The translations under genes were made by a program, and so were the position numbers. The notes under the pieces were generated by a model. The model had not been told where the DNA came from. It searched no databases and saw nothing but the letters and a program-made list of their open reading frames with translations. Below, in pieces: positions 43,213 through 52,388 of a DNA stretch of 58,539 nt (position 1 is the stretch's first letter; every line of letters starts with the position of its first letter). This stretch comes from Lentisphaeria bacterium (GTDB lineage: Bacteria > Verrucomicrobiota > Lentisphaeria > JABSQK01): contig JABSQK010000029.1 of the NCBI GenBank assembly GCA_013215875.1, positions 1 through 58,539 on the forward strand, written 5' to 3'.

Positions 43213-44208
43213 TTACTGCTTTTGTTCCTTATCATAACAAAAGCTTAGAAACCGATTTATCAATCTATCAAGCGAGACTAGAATCTTCGTTGATTTCTTT
43301 TTTAATTTCTTTTTAGACCTGATTAATGGAATTTTTTCAACTAATGGCGCAATGTAGGCTCTCTCTCTGCGAAAGCCAGGCTTCTTATATTTAACTTCAT
43401 CAAGTTCCCATTTGGTTTTAAATCGCTTCATACTGGCATAATGTCTTTTGTCACTCCAGCGTAGCATAAAAAAAAGCATATCTGACTTTTCCGGAGGGCC
43501 GGGTATATAAGTCACTATTGAATTTGGCTCCATGTAAATTGTGCCCCCAAATTGAGTCACTGTCATACAAAAATCAATGTGCTCGCGTGTGCTCATCAGC
43601 CCTTCATCTAGCAGGCCAGTAGATTTGAATATCTCGGTGCGAACCATCATACAGTGAAACTCCACATAATCCCAGTTTCCCCTGTGAATTTGACCCCTTA
43701 ATTGGGATAGTTTACCTTCATACTTACTACCTCCATGCTCGTCTTTGTTGCTAAAATGGCGTATGAGCTTTTCTCCACTTTTTTCTTCTGTAATATGAAT
43801 GCTCCCACCACCATTGTGTAAACTTTCGTGAAGCGGTTTGCCAATACAAATAAGTGGTGACAATACTGTAGCACCTGTTTCTTCTGCACACTTCAACAAG
43901 GGTGCCAGCCATCCAGAAGATACCACAACATCGTTATCTATAAAAATCGCATACTTTGTGTCTACTTTGGATAAACCAATATTGCGTGCTTTATTAGGAA
44001 ATAGGTAGTGATTATTCCGTACTAATGAATACCCTTTTTTTCCTGCCTGAGATTCAAGATAGCGTCGGATGTGAGTTGGTGAATTCCCATCGACATAAAT
44101 CAGCTTAAAGGGCGATTTAGTATGCTCATATATGCTTTCAAGTGATTCTTGAGTAAAGCTAAAACGCTCACGTTGGGTAACAATAATTGTAACTTGAGGG
44201 GATTTCAT
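43213..44208 (-). CDS. Family 2 glycosyltransferase
   Basis: 331 residues. The N-terminal core has VTIIVTQRERFSFTQESLE, IYVDGNSPTH, NKARNIGLSKVDTKYAIFID and the metal-binding DND (FIDNDVVVSSGW). CMTVTQFGGTIYMEPNS fits an inverting transferase. A basic Lys-rich C-terminus (KKLKKKSTK) may bind membrane. It pairs with the family 2 gene downstream. Confidence 0.88.
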   Translation of the reverse strand: MKSPQVTIIVTQRERFSFTQESLESIYEHTKSPFKLIYVDGNSPTHIRRYLESQAGKKGYSLVRNNHYLFPNKARNIGLSKVDTKYAIFIDNDVVVSSGWLAPLLKCAEETGATVLSPLICIGKPLHESLHNGGGSIHITEEKSGEKLIRHFSNKDEHGGSKYEGKLSQLRGQIHRGNWDYVEFHCMMVRTEIFKSTGLLDEGLMSTREHIDFCMTVTQFGGTIYMEPNSIVTYIPGPPEKSDMLFFMLRWSDKRHYASMKRFKTKWELDEVKYKKPGFRRERAYIAPLVEKIPLIRSKKKLKKKSTKILVSLDRLINRFLSFCYDKEQKQ

Positions 44209-44247
44209 TGATATACATTGTGTTTTGATTCGTAATCTACCTGTTTT

Positions 44248-44445
44248 TTATTTAGTGTCAATTCTTCTATTATATTGCAAAGAACTCATTTGGAGAACTC
44301 GGGGCATTGTTTGGATTTGCTGATCCGGTTCTTTTGCGTCATCGCTGGCATTTAGTGCCTGATTCATTTTGGACAGAGACCAGCTTTTACTCAGTTTGAG
44401 ATTATCGCGTTTTTGATTTTGTATAAGCAGTTGATTCGATCTCAT
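44248..44445 (-). CDS. Possible 65-residue hypothetical protein
   Basis: A small reading frame between the second glycosyltransferase gene and the GH127 gene, same strand. AAAGAG lies 6 nt before the ATG. The product is rich in Gln, Asn and Lys. There is no similarity I recognise, so support is weak. Confidence 0.3.
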   Translation of the reverse strand: MRSNQLLIQNQKRDNLKLSKSWSLSKMNQALNASDDAKEPDQQIQTMPRVLQMSSLQYNRRIDTK

Positions 44446-44503
44446 TGTTTTCTCTTTCAGGAGACTTTCTTACCCTAGGGTTAATTTCGTATCATCCCAG
44501 GCT

Positions 44504-46429
44504 TTATCTGGTGTTCATAAAGACAGTCATTTCGCCTGGTTTTCGATTTCCCCAGAGGAAGTAGGGAACCGCTACGATCTCACGCTTGACCATTTTGTTT
44601 TTATCTGTTCTATAGAGATCGTCTTTCCATGCAGCCATATCTTGCATGGACGCTTTGGCAGTAAGAACGGGTACCTTGCCCAATGATGCCGGACCAGTCG
44701 AAATCTTAAAGCGCGTTTTATCATTTACATAGGTATTGGCAAGACCTTGTGAATTATCGACTTCTTCAAGACAATATACGACAGGTCCGCGCTGAAGGGC
44801 GACTTTGCCGACAACCTGGCGGGCCAGGGGATGAACCGCTATTTGTTCGACGGGCATCTCCATATCCAATTGCACTTTATCACCTTTTTTCCACTCGCGC
44901 TTGATCAGAATGAAGCCTTTGCTCTGCTTCTGTTGAACTTTTTTCCCATTCACTTTTACAGTCACTTTTTGGCACCAGCCCGGATTCCGTAAGGCCAGGG
45001 TCCAACTTTCTTCGCTATCTGGATTCACTTTAATCGTCACTTTGCCATTCCATGGATAGTCGGTAGTCTGAGTTAAAGTCACATTGGTTTTTCCCACAGC
45101 AATCTGTGATGTGGCATCGGCATATAGAGCTACAAAAACGGTTTTGTTTTTTACTGCGTGCATGTATCCCGGAAACTGAGCGATCATGCGTGCGAGGTTT
45201 GGCGGGCAACAGGCGCAGCCAAACCAGCCTTCACGGCGATAGTGATATGTTTTTCGAACACGGTAATTATCATTGCCATCAAATCGGGGATGCGATGCTA
45301 ATGGATTACCATAAAAGAACTCCGAACCACTGGGATCGACCCCGCTAATTGTACCGTTATAAAGAGCCCGTTCCATTGTATCAAGGTAGGTAGCATCGCC
45401 GGTTGCTAGAAAGAGACGATGGCTCCAGAAGACCAGGCCAACCGCTGCGCACGTTTCCAGGTAGGCACCTTCGGCTGGTAGATCGTAATCAACTGTCATG
45501 CCTTCATTGCCCGCCCGCGGGCCAAGACCACCTGTTACGGCAATGCGTTTTGAGTGCAATCCTTTCCATAGATTTTTGCAGGCTTTAAGAAGACTTGTAT
45601 CCTTTGTATACGCTGCGATATCTGCCATGCCACTATACAAGTACATGGCACGCACTGCGTGGCCCACCACCTCTGTCTGCTCTCGCACAGGCATATGGCT
45701 TTGGCTGTATTCATGAGTGCCAAATTCATAAGACCCTTCTTCATCACCTCTGTCGATCGCCTCTTGGTCAAAATAAAGAGGCTTTCCCCGGCCGCTTTGG
45801 CCGCGCTCATTAATAAAAAAAGTAGCGAGATTGAGATAGCGCTTTTCATCAGTGACTTCGTAGAGTTTGATTAAGGCCAGTTCGATTTCCTGGTGGCCGG
45901 AATAGCCCTGCATTTTTCCCTTCTCTGGGCCAAAGAGCGAATCAATAAGATCCGCATAGCGCATCATCACATCTAAAAAGCGGCGCTTGCCTGTCGCTTG
46001 ATAGTATGCAGCAGCGGCTTCCATCAGATGGCCTGCACAATAAAGTTCGTGATTGTCGCGCAGATTTGACCAGCGTTTCTTTTTTGGGAAGGTCTGATAA
46101 TGGCTGTTGAAATAACCATCTGGGGCCTGGGTCTTTTCGATGTCGAGTATGACGCGATCGACTTTTTTCTCGAGGGATTTATCCGGGTGAGAAGCGAGAG
46201 AGTAGGCCGCTGCTTCAATCCATTTTGCCACATCACTGTCCCAGAAAATATGCGGTTGACCACAGCCTTTTCGTTCCTTTAATTTGAGTGCGTCTAAACG
46301 TCCGGTTTTCTGCAGCTGTGAATGTTGAATAGGCAGGGTGGCATTGCGGTTGGAATCCATCAAGGTCTTCCAGATTCCACCGGTGATCACGACGGCCGTA
46401 AACGGTACTTTCTCTAAGTGAGCAGGCAT
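44504..46429 (-). CDS. GH127 beta-L-arabinofuranosidase (DUF1680)
   Basis: 641 residues. A six-hairpin barrel has DSDVAKWIEAAAYSL and QDPDGYF-like QAPDGYFNS. The catalytic/zinc cysteines lie in GCACCPPNLARMI, where GH127 uses a Cys nucleophile bound to zinc. A C-terminal beta-sandwich with ALRNPGWC and VVGKVALQRGPVVYC completes it. It removes beta-L-arabinofuranose from plant or algal glycoproteins and polysaccharides. No signal peptide is seen, so it acts on imported oligosaccharides. Confidence 0.92.
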   Translation of the reverse strand: MPAHLEKVPFTAVVITGGIWKTLMDSNRNATLPIQHSQLQKTGRLDALKLKERKGCGQPHIFWDSDVAKWIEAAAYSLASHPDKSLEKKVDRVILDIEKTQAPDGYFNSHYQTFPKKKRWSNLRDNHELYCAGHLMEAAAAYYQATGKRRFLDVMMRYADLIDSLFGPEKGKMQGYSGHQEIELALIKLYEVTDEKRYLNLATFFINERGQSGRGKPLYFDQEAIDRGDEEGSYEFGTHEYSQSHMPVREQTEVVGHAVRAMYLYSGMADIAAYTKDTSLLKACKNLWKGLHSKRIAVTGGLGPRAGNEGMTVDYDLPAEGAYLETCAAVGLVFWSHRLFLATGDATYLDTMERALYNGTISGVDPSGSEFFYGNPLASHPRFDGNDNYRVRKTYHYRREGWFGCACCPPNLARMIAQFPGYMHAVKNKTVFVALYADATSQIAVGKTNVTLTQTTDYPWNGKVTIKVNPDSEESWTLALRNPGWCQKVTVKVNGKKVQQKQSKGFILIKREWKKGDKVQLDMEMPVEQIAVHPLARQVVGKVALQRGPVVYCLEEVDNSQGLANTYVNDKTRFKISTGPASLGKVPVLTAKASMQDMAAWKDDLYRTDKNKMVKREIVAVPYFLWGNRKPGEMTVFMNTR

Positions 46430-46587
46430 TATTAGTCTCTTTATTTGAAGTTTGTCGAAGGTAACTGTAATAGGTTAAATGTAAAGATGAATCGGGAGTC
46501 TCTACAGTAAATTTGCAGTACGGGGAAGGCATAGGAGAGTTTTAATATTAGCTTGAAAAAAAACTTAAAACACATAATATCGTGTAT

Positions 46588-47361
46588 ATGCATAAAAATA
46601 AACATAAATTTACTTTAATAGAATTACTGGTTGTGATTGCGATAATTTTAATATTAGCAGCAATGCTTTTACCGGTTCTTGGTCGTGCTCGGGAGGAAGC
46701 TCGAAAGGCACTTTGCAAAAACAACTTAAAACAACAGGCTATGGCCTATCAATTATATGCATCTGAGCATGATGGCATATTTCCCTGGCATGCGGTGAAC
46801 TCACCTCAGTGGCACGGGACCTACGCTGGCGTTGAAACCAATGTATCAAATTGTGTGGCGGACTGGCGTGGTGAACTGGAAACCTATATCGGTGATCCTT
46901 CAATCATGTTTTGCCCAACCTGGGTCTATAATAGAAACCTTGGCATGGGTGCTGCCGTAGAAAGATGGTGGGATGATACTGATAGCTTTTACCCCAATAC
47001 TGGTTACAATGTCTATATCGCCTTTTATCGCTTTGATTCCTGTCCTGGCAATACCCCAGGGCCTGTATCAACTTTTCAATATACCCATTCCTATGATTGC
47101 CCATCATATTGCACTGGAAATGTTCCAGATGGCCATGTGGGTGGTTGGAAATCGCCACGTAAAACGCATCTCATCTTTTACCCAACGAGGGAAGTTTGGG
47201 CTGGCGGCAGAATTAATGGTGATTCAGGAGGCAATGTCACCGGCTATAATGGACATCCCGATGGGAATTCCATATTATTAGCTGATGGCCATGTAGAATG
47301 GCGCTCGGAAGACCAATATCTCGTACGAATATCGCCCGGTGGCTGGTTTTTAATGTGGTAA
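46588..47361 (+). CDS. H-X9-DG type pseudopilin (DUF1559)
   Basis: 257 residues. A prepilin leader ends at [19 protein letters not shown], giving the class III methylation and hydrophobic helix. The rest, including [20 protein letters not shown], a [12 protein letters not shown]-like core and the C-terminal [12 protein letters not shown], fits the H-X9-DG family common in Lentisphaerota and Planctomycetota. It may act in a type II secretion-like pseudopilus or as a surface protein. The ATG was preferred over the GTG six nt upstream. Neither has a clear ribosome site. Confidence 0.9.
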   Translation: MHKNKHKFTLIELLVVIAIILILAAMLLPVLGRAREEARKALCKNNLKQQAMAYQLYASEHDGIFPWHAVNSPQWHGTYAGVETNVSNCVADWRGELETYIGDPSIMFCPTWVYNRNLGMGAAVERWWDDTDSFYPNTGYNVYIAFYRFDSCPGNTPGPVSTFQYTHSYDCPSYCTGNVPDGHVGGWKSPRKTHLIFYPTREVWAGGRINGDSGGNVTGYNGHPDGNSILLADGHVEWRSEDQYLVRISPGGWFLMW

Positions 47362-47845
47362 ACCCATAATGCCTATACTGTTTGTTAGAACGCAGCCTCA
47401 TAGCGGCCGCGCTACACATGAAGCAAAACAGGCAAGGATGCCTTAACTACATAGAAATTCAGATTGCAGTAAACACTCTATGTAGTGAGCCCATTATTGG
47501 GCGTTTCGCAGCTTTGAAAGCGACCGCCGAAGGCAGAGGCGAAGCTTGCTTCGCAAGGAGCCTGCGACTGGCAACGATCGCTTATCTACATAGAAAAAAC
47601 GTCCTTTTCACACAGCCTCGGCTCGGGGGCACTCGCTGTTTGTAGGTGCGACATGCCGTGATACGCTCGATGATAAGTAGGCCTCTTTCTCCGAAAGTGG
47701 CTAGCACCTTACACCCATTTTAATCACTTTCGGCTAAAGTGACCCTTTAACTAAAATGCCCCCCGGGCGCGATTCCAGCAATAGTTTCAGATTAAAGATA
47801 AAAACTAATTTCTGCCATTCGGCGACTGGCAGCTACTAAAATCTC
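47362..47845. repeat. Gene-free gap with 79-bp and other repeat modules
   Basis: A 79-bp repeat starts 28 nt after the pseudopilin stop. Then come a 9-bp arm inverted repeat (ACTACATAG at 47446-47454 and CTATGTAGT at 47478-47486), the palindrome GCGAAGCTTGCTTCGC, and GC-rich modules ending near the aldo/keto reductase stop. Shared parts recur at 52737-52873. No gene is supported. Confidence 0.7.
47389..47467 (+). repeat. 79-bp intergenic repeat, copy 1
   Basis: Runs from AACGCAGCCTCATAGCGG to AAATTCAGATTGC. Copy 2 at 49093 matches at 75 of 79 bases, and a 48-bp partial copy lies at 49003. It contains the hairpin GGCAAGGATGCC. Confidence 0.85.
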
Positions 47846-48793
47846 TCAATCAAGAATTCCCTTAATCTTTTCCATCACCTCATCCGTGAGCGCTTCTACC
47901 TTATCTGCGGCGGCGGCATTTTCGGTGACCTGTTCTGCTTTAGTTGCACCAATAATACATGTGCTGACATTCGGATTCTTAAGACACCAGGCCAATGCAA
48001 GTTGAGACGTCTTCATGTCCAGCTCTTCGGCAAGGGCACTTAACTGACGGGTTTTAGCCAGGTTTTCATCAGAGAGAATCGACTGCATCCATTCGCCACC
48101 TTCGCCAATGGCACTGCGTTCTGGAACACCGTCGTTATATTTTCCTGTTAACATGCCGATGGCAAGAGGGGAATAAATTGTCGTGCCCAGACCATGTTCT
48201 TCATAGATCGGAAGCAATTCACCTTCGACGCGTTTGCGATTGAGCATGCTGTGATTGGTCTGTTCCATAGTCGGTCCAACGAGTCCATCACGAGCAGCAA
48301 TAGCATACATCTCACTCAAGTCTTCCGCGCTAAATTCACTGGTACCCCAGTAAAATATTTTGCCGCGCTGGATAAGTTCGTTCATCGTATGAACAATTTC
48401 TTCGAGACCCGTATCGGGATCTGGGCGATGACAAAAAAACAGATCAACATAGTCCAGGTGCATGCGCTTCAATGCAGCATCGCAGGCTTCGACCAAATGT
48501 TTGCGTGACAAACCGGATTGCGTTGCTTTCTCACCCACACGAACAACTTTACTGGAAATCACCAGAGTATCACGGTCCCAGTTTTTTGCTTTAAATACTT
48601 TACCCATGGCGAGTTCAGCAGCACCATTACCGTAGGCTTCGGCACCGTCAAAAAAGTTTATCCCGGCATCGTAGGCAGCAGACATACAGGCGTCAGTAGT
48701 GGCGTCGTCAACGGTTTGGCCAAAGGTTCGCCAGGAACCGATAGAGATTGCGCTTACTTTTAGTCCGGCTTTTCCTAATGTGCGATATAACAT
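47846..48793 (-). CDS. Aldo/keto reductase (YghZ/Kv-beta-like)
   Basis: 315 residues of an NADPH-dependent (beta/alpha)8 reductase. The catalytic set is seen in FFDGAEAYGNG (Asp, Tyr), VISSKVVRVG (Lys) and FFCHRPDPDTG (His). The C-terminal cofactor block IIGATKAEQVTENAAA is standard. It probably reduces or oxidises small carbonyl compounds or sugars. Its 3' end borders a repeat region shared with the convergent pseudopilin gene. Confidence 0.93.
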   Translation of the reverse strand: MLYRTLGKAGLKVSAISIGSWRTFGQTVDDATTDACMSAAYDAGINFFDGAEAYGNGAAELAMGKVFKAKNWDRDTLVISSKVVRVGEKATQSGLSRKHLVEACDAALKRMHLDYVDLFFCHRPDPDTGLEEIVHTMNELIQRGKIFYWGTSEFSAEDLSEMYAIAARDGLVGPTMEQTNHSMLNRKRVEGELLPIYEEHGLGTTIYSPLAIGMLTGKYNDGVPERSAIGEGGEWMQSILSDENLAKTRQLSALAEELDMKTSQLALAWCLKNPNVSTCIIGATKAEQVTENAAAADKVEALTDEVMEKIKGILD

Positions 48794-49241
48794 ATATACC
48801 CCTTATCTTTGTGTAGATGTAAACCAAAAAGCAGTGCGTCGTGCACCTGCTTGAATACACGGTAGTATAGATTCTCAATTTGGAAAGGTGTAAAATAGTA
48901 TTTTATTAAAATTAAACAAAAAAGGGCTTAATACTGTTCACCCCAAATATCGCGTCGAATGGCACTGCCTACGGAAAAAATAGCGATTTCATCCTTATTT
49001 TTGGCCGCGCTACAAATGAAGTAAAACAGGCAAGGATGCCTTAACTACATGAATCATATGAAGTAAAACAGGCGCTATGAGCCTGTTAAAAAAACGCAGC
49101 CTCATAGCGGCCGCGCTACACATGAAGTAAAACAGGTAAGGATGCCTTAAACACATAGAAATTCAGATTGCTAAACCCTATATGATTGTATCGATTATGC
49201 ATAACCCTTTGTTTTATGAAAAAATAAGCCTACTTTTCGGT
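48794..49241. repeat. Gene-poor gap holding 79-bp repeat copies
   Basis: From the aldo/keto reductase start to the first likely start of the small protein. It contains a partial 79-bp repeat at 49003-49050, an AACAGGC/GCCTGTT hairpin near 49067-49087 and a full copy at 49093-49171. Nothing else is recognised. Confidence 0.65.
49093..49171 (+). repeat. 79-bp intergenic repeat, copy 2
   Basis: Same orientation as copy 1 at 47389, with four base differences. It ends 11 nt before a potential start codon of the downstream small-protein gene, so it may supply that promoter region. Confidence 0.85.
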
Positions 49242-49397
49242 ATGGAAATAAAGAATAAAGATAGTGATGAAAACGGTATAGATTTAACGCAAATTAGAGA
49301 AAACCTTGCATTAACTCATACAGAGCGCTTACGAAAACTTCAGAGAAATGTTGATTCCATGCAGTCTCTTCTTAAAAATTCCAAAAAAGTGAATTAA
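49242..49397 (+). CDS. Small helical protein paired with a nucleotidyltransferase
   Basis: 51 residues if started at the ATG in frame before EIKNKD; 71 residues if started at 49182. The core IDLTQIRENLALTHTERLRK is a helical pattern found in small partner proteins that precede nucleotidyltransferase-like genes. The next gene begins directly at the stop codon, so the two are coupled. It may be an antitoxin-like partner, which is inference. Confidence 0.6.
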   Translation: MEIKNKDSDENGIDLTQIRENLALTHTERLRKLQRNVDSMQSLLKNSKKVN

Positions 49398-49889
49398 TTG
49401 AATTTTGAACATATCATCCAGGAACTTCACTTCGCTGAAATCGATTTCATTTTAATAGGTGGCGTGTGTGCAGCTTTGCATGGAGCAAGTATCACGACTT
49501 ATGACATTGATTTTTTGTATAGAAATAGTGAAGAGAATAATCAGAAAATCTTAGATTTTTTACTTACTGTAAATGCATCTCATCGGGGACAAGCTGGAAA
49601 AGTAATATTACCTGATATTAAACAACTAAATAAAGGCGGGCAATTCTTATTTAAAACTGACCTTGGCGAAATAGATATGCTCAGTTTTATCGGAAATACA
49701 AATAAGGTATATTATGAATACGATTACTACATTCAAAACAAATTGGTAGATGAGATCGAAATTCTTAATAGCAAAATTTGTATGTTGAGTTTAGACGGAC
49801 TGATTGGTTCTAAGCAAGTTGCCAATCGTAAAAAGGATGAATTGCACCTACTTCATCTCAAGGCTTTGAAGGATCAAGAGAACCAATAA
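49398..49889 (+). CDS. Nucleotidyltransferase-fold protein (possible toxin-antitoxin partner)
   Basis: 163 residues. GGVCAALHGASITTYDIDFLY is the nucleotidyltransferase GG...DxD-type motif, and EIDMLSFIG may supply the third acidic residue. Start is TTG immediately after the previous stop. Such pairs act as toxin-antitoxin or NTP-transfer modules in other bacteria; the function here is inferred only. Confidence 0.7.
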   Translation: MNFEHIIQELHFAEIDFILIGGVCAALHGASITTYDIDFLYRNSEENNQKILDFLLTVNASHRGQAGKVILPDIKQLNKGGQFLFKTDLGEIDMLSFIGNTNKVYYEYDYYIQNKLVDEIEILNSKICMLSLDGLIGSKQVANRKKDELHLLHLKALKDQENQ

Positions 49890-49985
49890 TCAATATTCGT
49901 ATCCAAAAAATTAACCCGCTCCTTAAAAAATTATTGACTTTCTATATGCACAGATCATTGTGAGCAAAACAAAAGGAATTTGAAA

Positions 49986-50837
49986 ATGGCATTTGAATAC
50001 TGCGACTCGATGCGGCACCACTACTACAAGGAAGGCTATATTATTTTTCGAGATATTCTGCCGCCTTCATTGATTAAAGACCTGCGTCATGCGGCGCGGG
50101 ATGTGCCGAGAATTGCCCGGGAAATACACAAGGATCCACAAGCTCAGCGTTTGCAGCCTGTTTGTAATTACGATATTGATTTAAAATCATTCGAGGACTA
50201 CTCCCAGTTACCAGTACTAGTTGAAGCTATTGGTAAAATTTTAACACCGGAGCATCTGCTTGGGCGCACCGGCCTTGGCCGTATGGGACTATTTGTTGAA
50301 CCCTTGAATAAACCCTATTGCACCGATTGGCATCGGGATATTACCGAAGGGTCAAATCCACCAGACGATGAAGAATTCGAACGGATAAGATATGACCCTC
50401 TGTGGTTCAACCAGATTAATTGTCCGCTCTATGAAGATAATTGCACCTGGCTAGTTCCGGGCAGTCACCTGCGCTCGAACATAGAAGGTGAGAAAGAGGC
50501 ATCCGGATCACCCCGTCCCGATAAAGATGCGAGCTACGAAGAATTGGAACGTGGCAACCTAGCTTATTGTCGCGGCATGCCGAATGCTGTCCGTGCATGC
50601 ATGGATGCCGGAGACCTTGTTCTTTACCAACCGCTAGGTTGGCACATCGGCAATTACCTTCCCGATCAGCAACGATTGACCATCCACGATTATGCCCCAA
50701 CAGAGTTTCTATTGGACTGGTATGAACGCTGGCAGGGCGGGGCATCACCAGGAAAAAAGAAGAAAGAAGAAAAGAAGAAAGCGAAAGCTAAACCAAAGAA
50801 GAAATCAAAAGCGAAAGCGGTTAAGAAGAAGTCGTAA
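49986..50837 (+). CDS. PhyH-like Fe(II)/2-oxoglutarate dioxygenase with a lysine-rich tail
   Basis: 283 residues. The iron ligands are His116 and Asp118 (DWHRDI) and His220 (LGWHIG), and the 2-oxoglutarate Arg is at 230. WLVPGSHLRS is the conserved PhyH strand. The last 28 or so residues are almost only Lys, Ala, Glu and Pro (KKKKEEKKKAKAKPKKK and on), resembling histone-H1-like tails and unlike the compact family. It may bind nucleic acid or anionic surfaces. AAAGGAA precedes the ATG; an in-frame TTG two codons earlier is weaker. A repeat region starts 6 nt past the stop. Confidence 0.85.
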   Translation: MAFEYCDSMRHHYYKEGYIIFRDILPPSLIKDLRHAARDVPRIAREIHKDPQAQRLQPVCNYDIDLKSFEDYSQLPVLVEAIGKILTPEHLLGRTGLGRMGLFVEPLNKPYCTDWHRDITEGSNPPDDEEFERIRYDPLWFNQINCPLYEDNCTWLVPGSHLRSNIEGEKEASGSPRPDKDASYEELERGNLAYCRGMPNAVRACMDAGDLVLYQPLGWHIGNYLPDQQRLTIHDYAPTEFLLDWYERWQGGASPGKKKKEEKKKAKAKPKKKSKAKAVKKKS

Positions 50838-51194
50838 GTTTAAAGTAGGCCGGGCTCTCCGAGCGCGGTCACAGCAAACGTATGGTCGCGTTCGCTATTC
50901 GTAGGAACCTGTCGCCGACAGGTTTAGTTTGGTCGCTTCGCATTCTACTGGGCCTCGTGGCCTCCGGCCCGAAATCTTCATTTGCTATTCCGCAGCAAAT
51001 CGCTTTTCTGCACCACGGCGTGTCGCAGCTACTTTAGCGGCATGTTGTTTAGTAGGTCGGGCTCTCCGAGCGCGATCCAGGATTGACTTTTCTGCCACGG
51101 CTGATAAAACTGGGCCTCGTGGCCTCCGGCCCGAAATCTTCATTTGCTATTCCGCAGCAAATCGCTTTTCTGCACCACGGCGTGTCGCAGCTAC
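50838..51194. repeat. Gene-free gap with an exact 87-bp duplication
   Basis: Copies of AGTAGGYCGGGCTCTCCGAG at 50844-50871 and 51051-51078 alternate with two identical 87-bp units (separate entry). The gap lies between convergent genes. Hairpins such as ATTTGCT-n7-AGCAAAT occur in each unit. No gene is supported. Confidence 0.75.
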
Positions 51195-51195
51195 T
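50947..51195. repeat. Exact 87-bp direct repeat, two copies
   Basis: Copies at 50947-51033 and 51109-51195 are identical over all 87 bases. Each runs from ACTGGGCCTCGTGGCC to GTGTCGCAGCTACT. The second copy ends on the first base of the beta-propeller stop codon complement. Partial versions lie at 39608-39634 and near 56911-56945. Confidence 0.9.
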
Positions 51196-52388
51196 CAAAC
51201 AGTTAATACTTTCATCCACTGAGGCGTTCCGGGAAGATCGATGCGTTTGATTTCTTTAAGATTTTTTACATCGAGTATGGACAGTGTTTTTTGTGGCGGG
51301 TTTGTCACAAAGACGAATCGCCGGTTTTTTGAAAAGCCGATATCCCGATCAAAAAAACCATCCCCGCCTTTTCCTGCTTTTATTTTTCCAAGGTACTTAT
51401 TGTTTTTTATATCGAAGATAGACACATTCTTTGAGTTGTGTGAGCCGGCACAGCCAATCACCCCATCAGGCGATACAGCCAGTGTTCCCAAGGCTTCACC
51501 TTTTGAAGCGACTTTTAGTAACTCATTCTTCTCAGTATCGATCACGGTTAATTCATCTGAAAAACTATCACCGTCATTCCAATTCCACGTTTGGTCATGG
51601 CTATATCGTCCGCCTTGTGGTGTCCAGCAGAACCAGGAACGTTGTCCTTTCTTTGTGGGTGCGATTCGCCCGAGATGTTTGCCGATATTTTTTTCACTTA
51701 GATCGACCATGTGCACACCATCATTCGCCCAGACAAAGGCGCGTTGCATTTTATGATTCACTGTAATACCGTGGCCCCAGCCACCAACAGCAGTTGCACT
51801 CAAGACAGAATTCTTATCACGATCAATTATTCGTAAGGTCGTGCCGCCTCTGAGCCGATCGGTCGCAAGCAGCCATTTGTTTTGATTAAAAAATGCCATG
51901 TTGGAATGCACCCCACCACCGGCATAGGTTTTTAGTTTTAAAGTTTTTGTGTCGAGGACGTGCAGATTCTTTGCACCGATGCAATTATATTGGATTAAAG
52001 TCTGTTCAGGATTCGGCTGCCAGTGCAGTGGTGTTCCGCCTTTCAAAACAACTTTGGCAATTTGCTTGGCGGTTTCTTTTTTTGGATCAACCTGAAAAAC
52101 AAGTACAGCCCCGTCTTTGTCTTTTCTAAACTTACCGTGAATAAAAAATCGATTTAATGCTTCTACTGGAACCACTGCATGCGAAGCAAAGAAGTCGTTT
52201 ATTGTTGAAATGATTTTGCCCGTTTTTAATGAGAGTAAGTCAATGCGGTTTCCAGAGGTGACCATGATAAGCCCGGATGGCAGGGTAGAATCCTCTGCCC
52301 CGTAAACGACAGATGGAAGAGACAATGATAAAGCCGCTGATGTTTTGATAAAGCCCTTTCGGCTAATTGGGTAATTACGTTTGCTCAT
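51195..52388 (-). CDS. Tat-exported seven-bladed beta-propeller protein
   Basis: 397 residues. The N-terminus ISRKGFIKTSAALSLSL is a twin-arginine signal (S-R-K-x-F-I-K, Arg-Lys instead of Arg-Arg). The rest is a YncE-like propeller with repeats such as SGNRIDLLSLKTGK, LHVLDTKTLKLKTY, VSIFDIKNNKYLGKI and LSILDVKNLKEIKRI. It probably binds a ligand or partner in the periplasm. It lies alone, convergent with the PhyH gene. Confidence 0.82.
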   Translation of the reverse strand: MSKRNYPISRKGFIKTSAALSLSLPSVVYGAEDSTLPSGLIMVTSGNRIDLLSLKTGKIISTINDFFASHAVVPVEALNRFFIHGKFRKDKDGAVLVFQVDPKKETAKQIAKVVLKGGTPLHWQPNPEQTLIQYNCIGAKNLHVLDTKTLKLKTYAGGGVHSNMAFFNQNKWLLATDRLRGGTTLRIIDRDKNSVLSATAVGGWGHGITVNHKMQRAFVWANDGVHMVDLSEKNIGKHLGRIAPTKKGQRSWFCWTPQGGRYSHDQTWNWNDGDSFSDELTVIDTEKNELLKVASKGEALGTLAVSPDGVIGCAGSHNSKNVSIFDIKNNKYLGKIKAGKGGDGFFDRDIGFSKNRRFVFVTNPPQKTLSILDVKNLKEIKRIDLPGTPQWMKVLTV

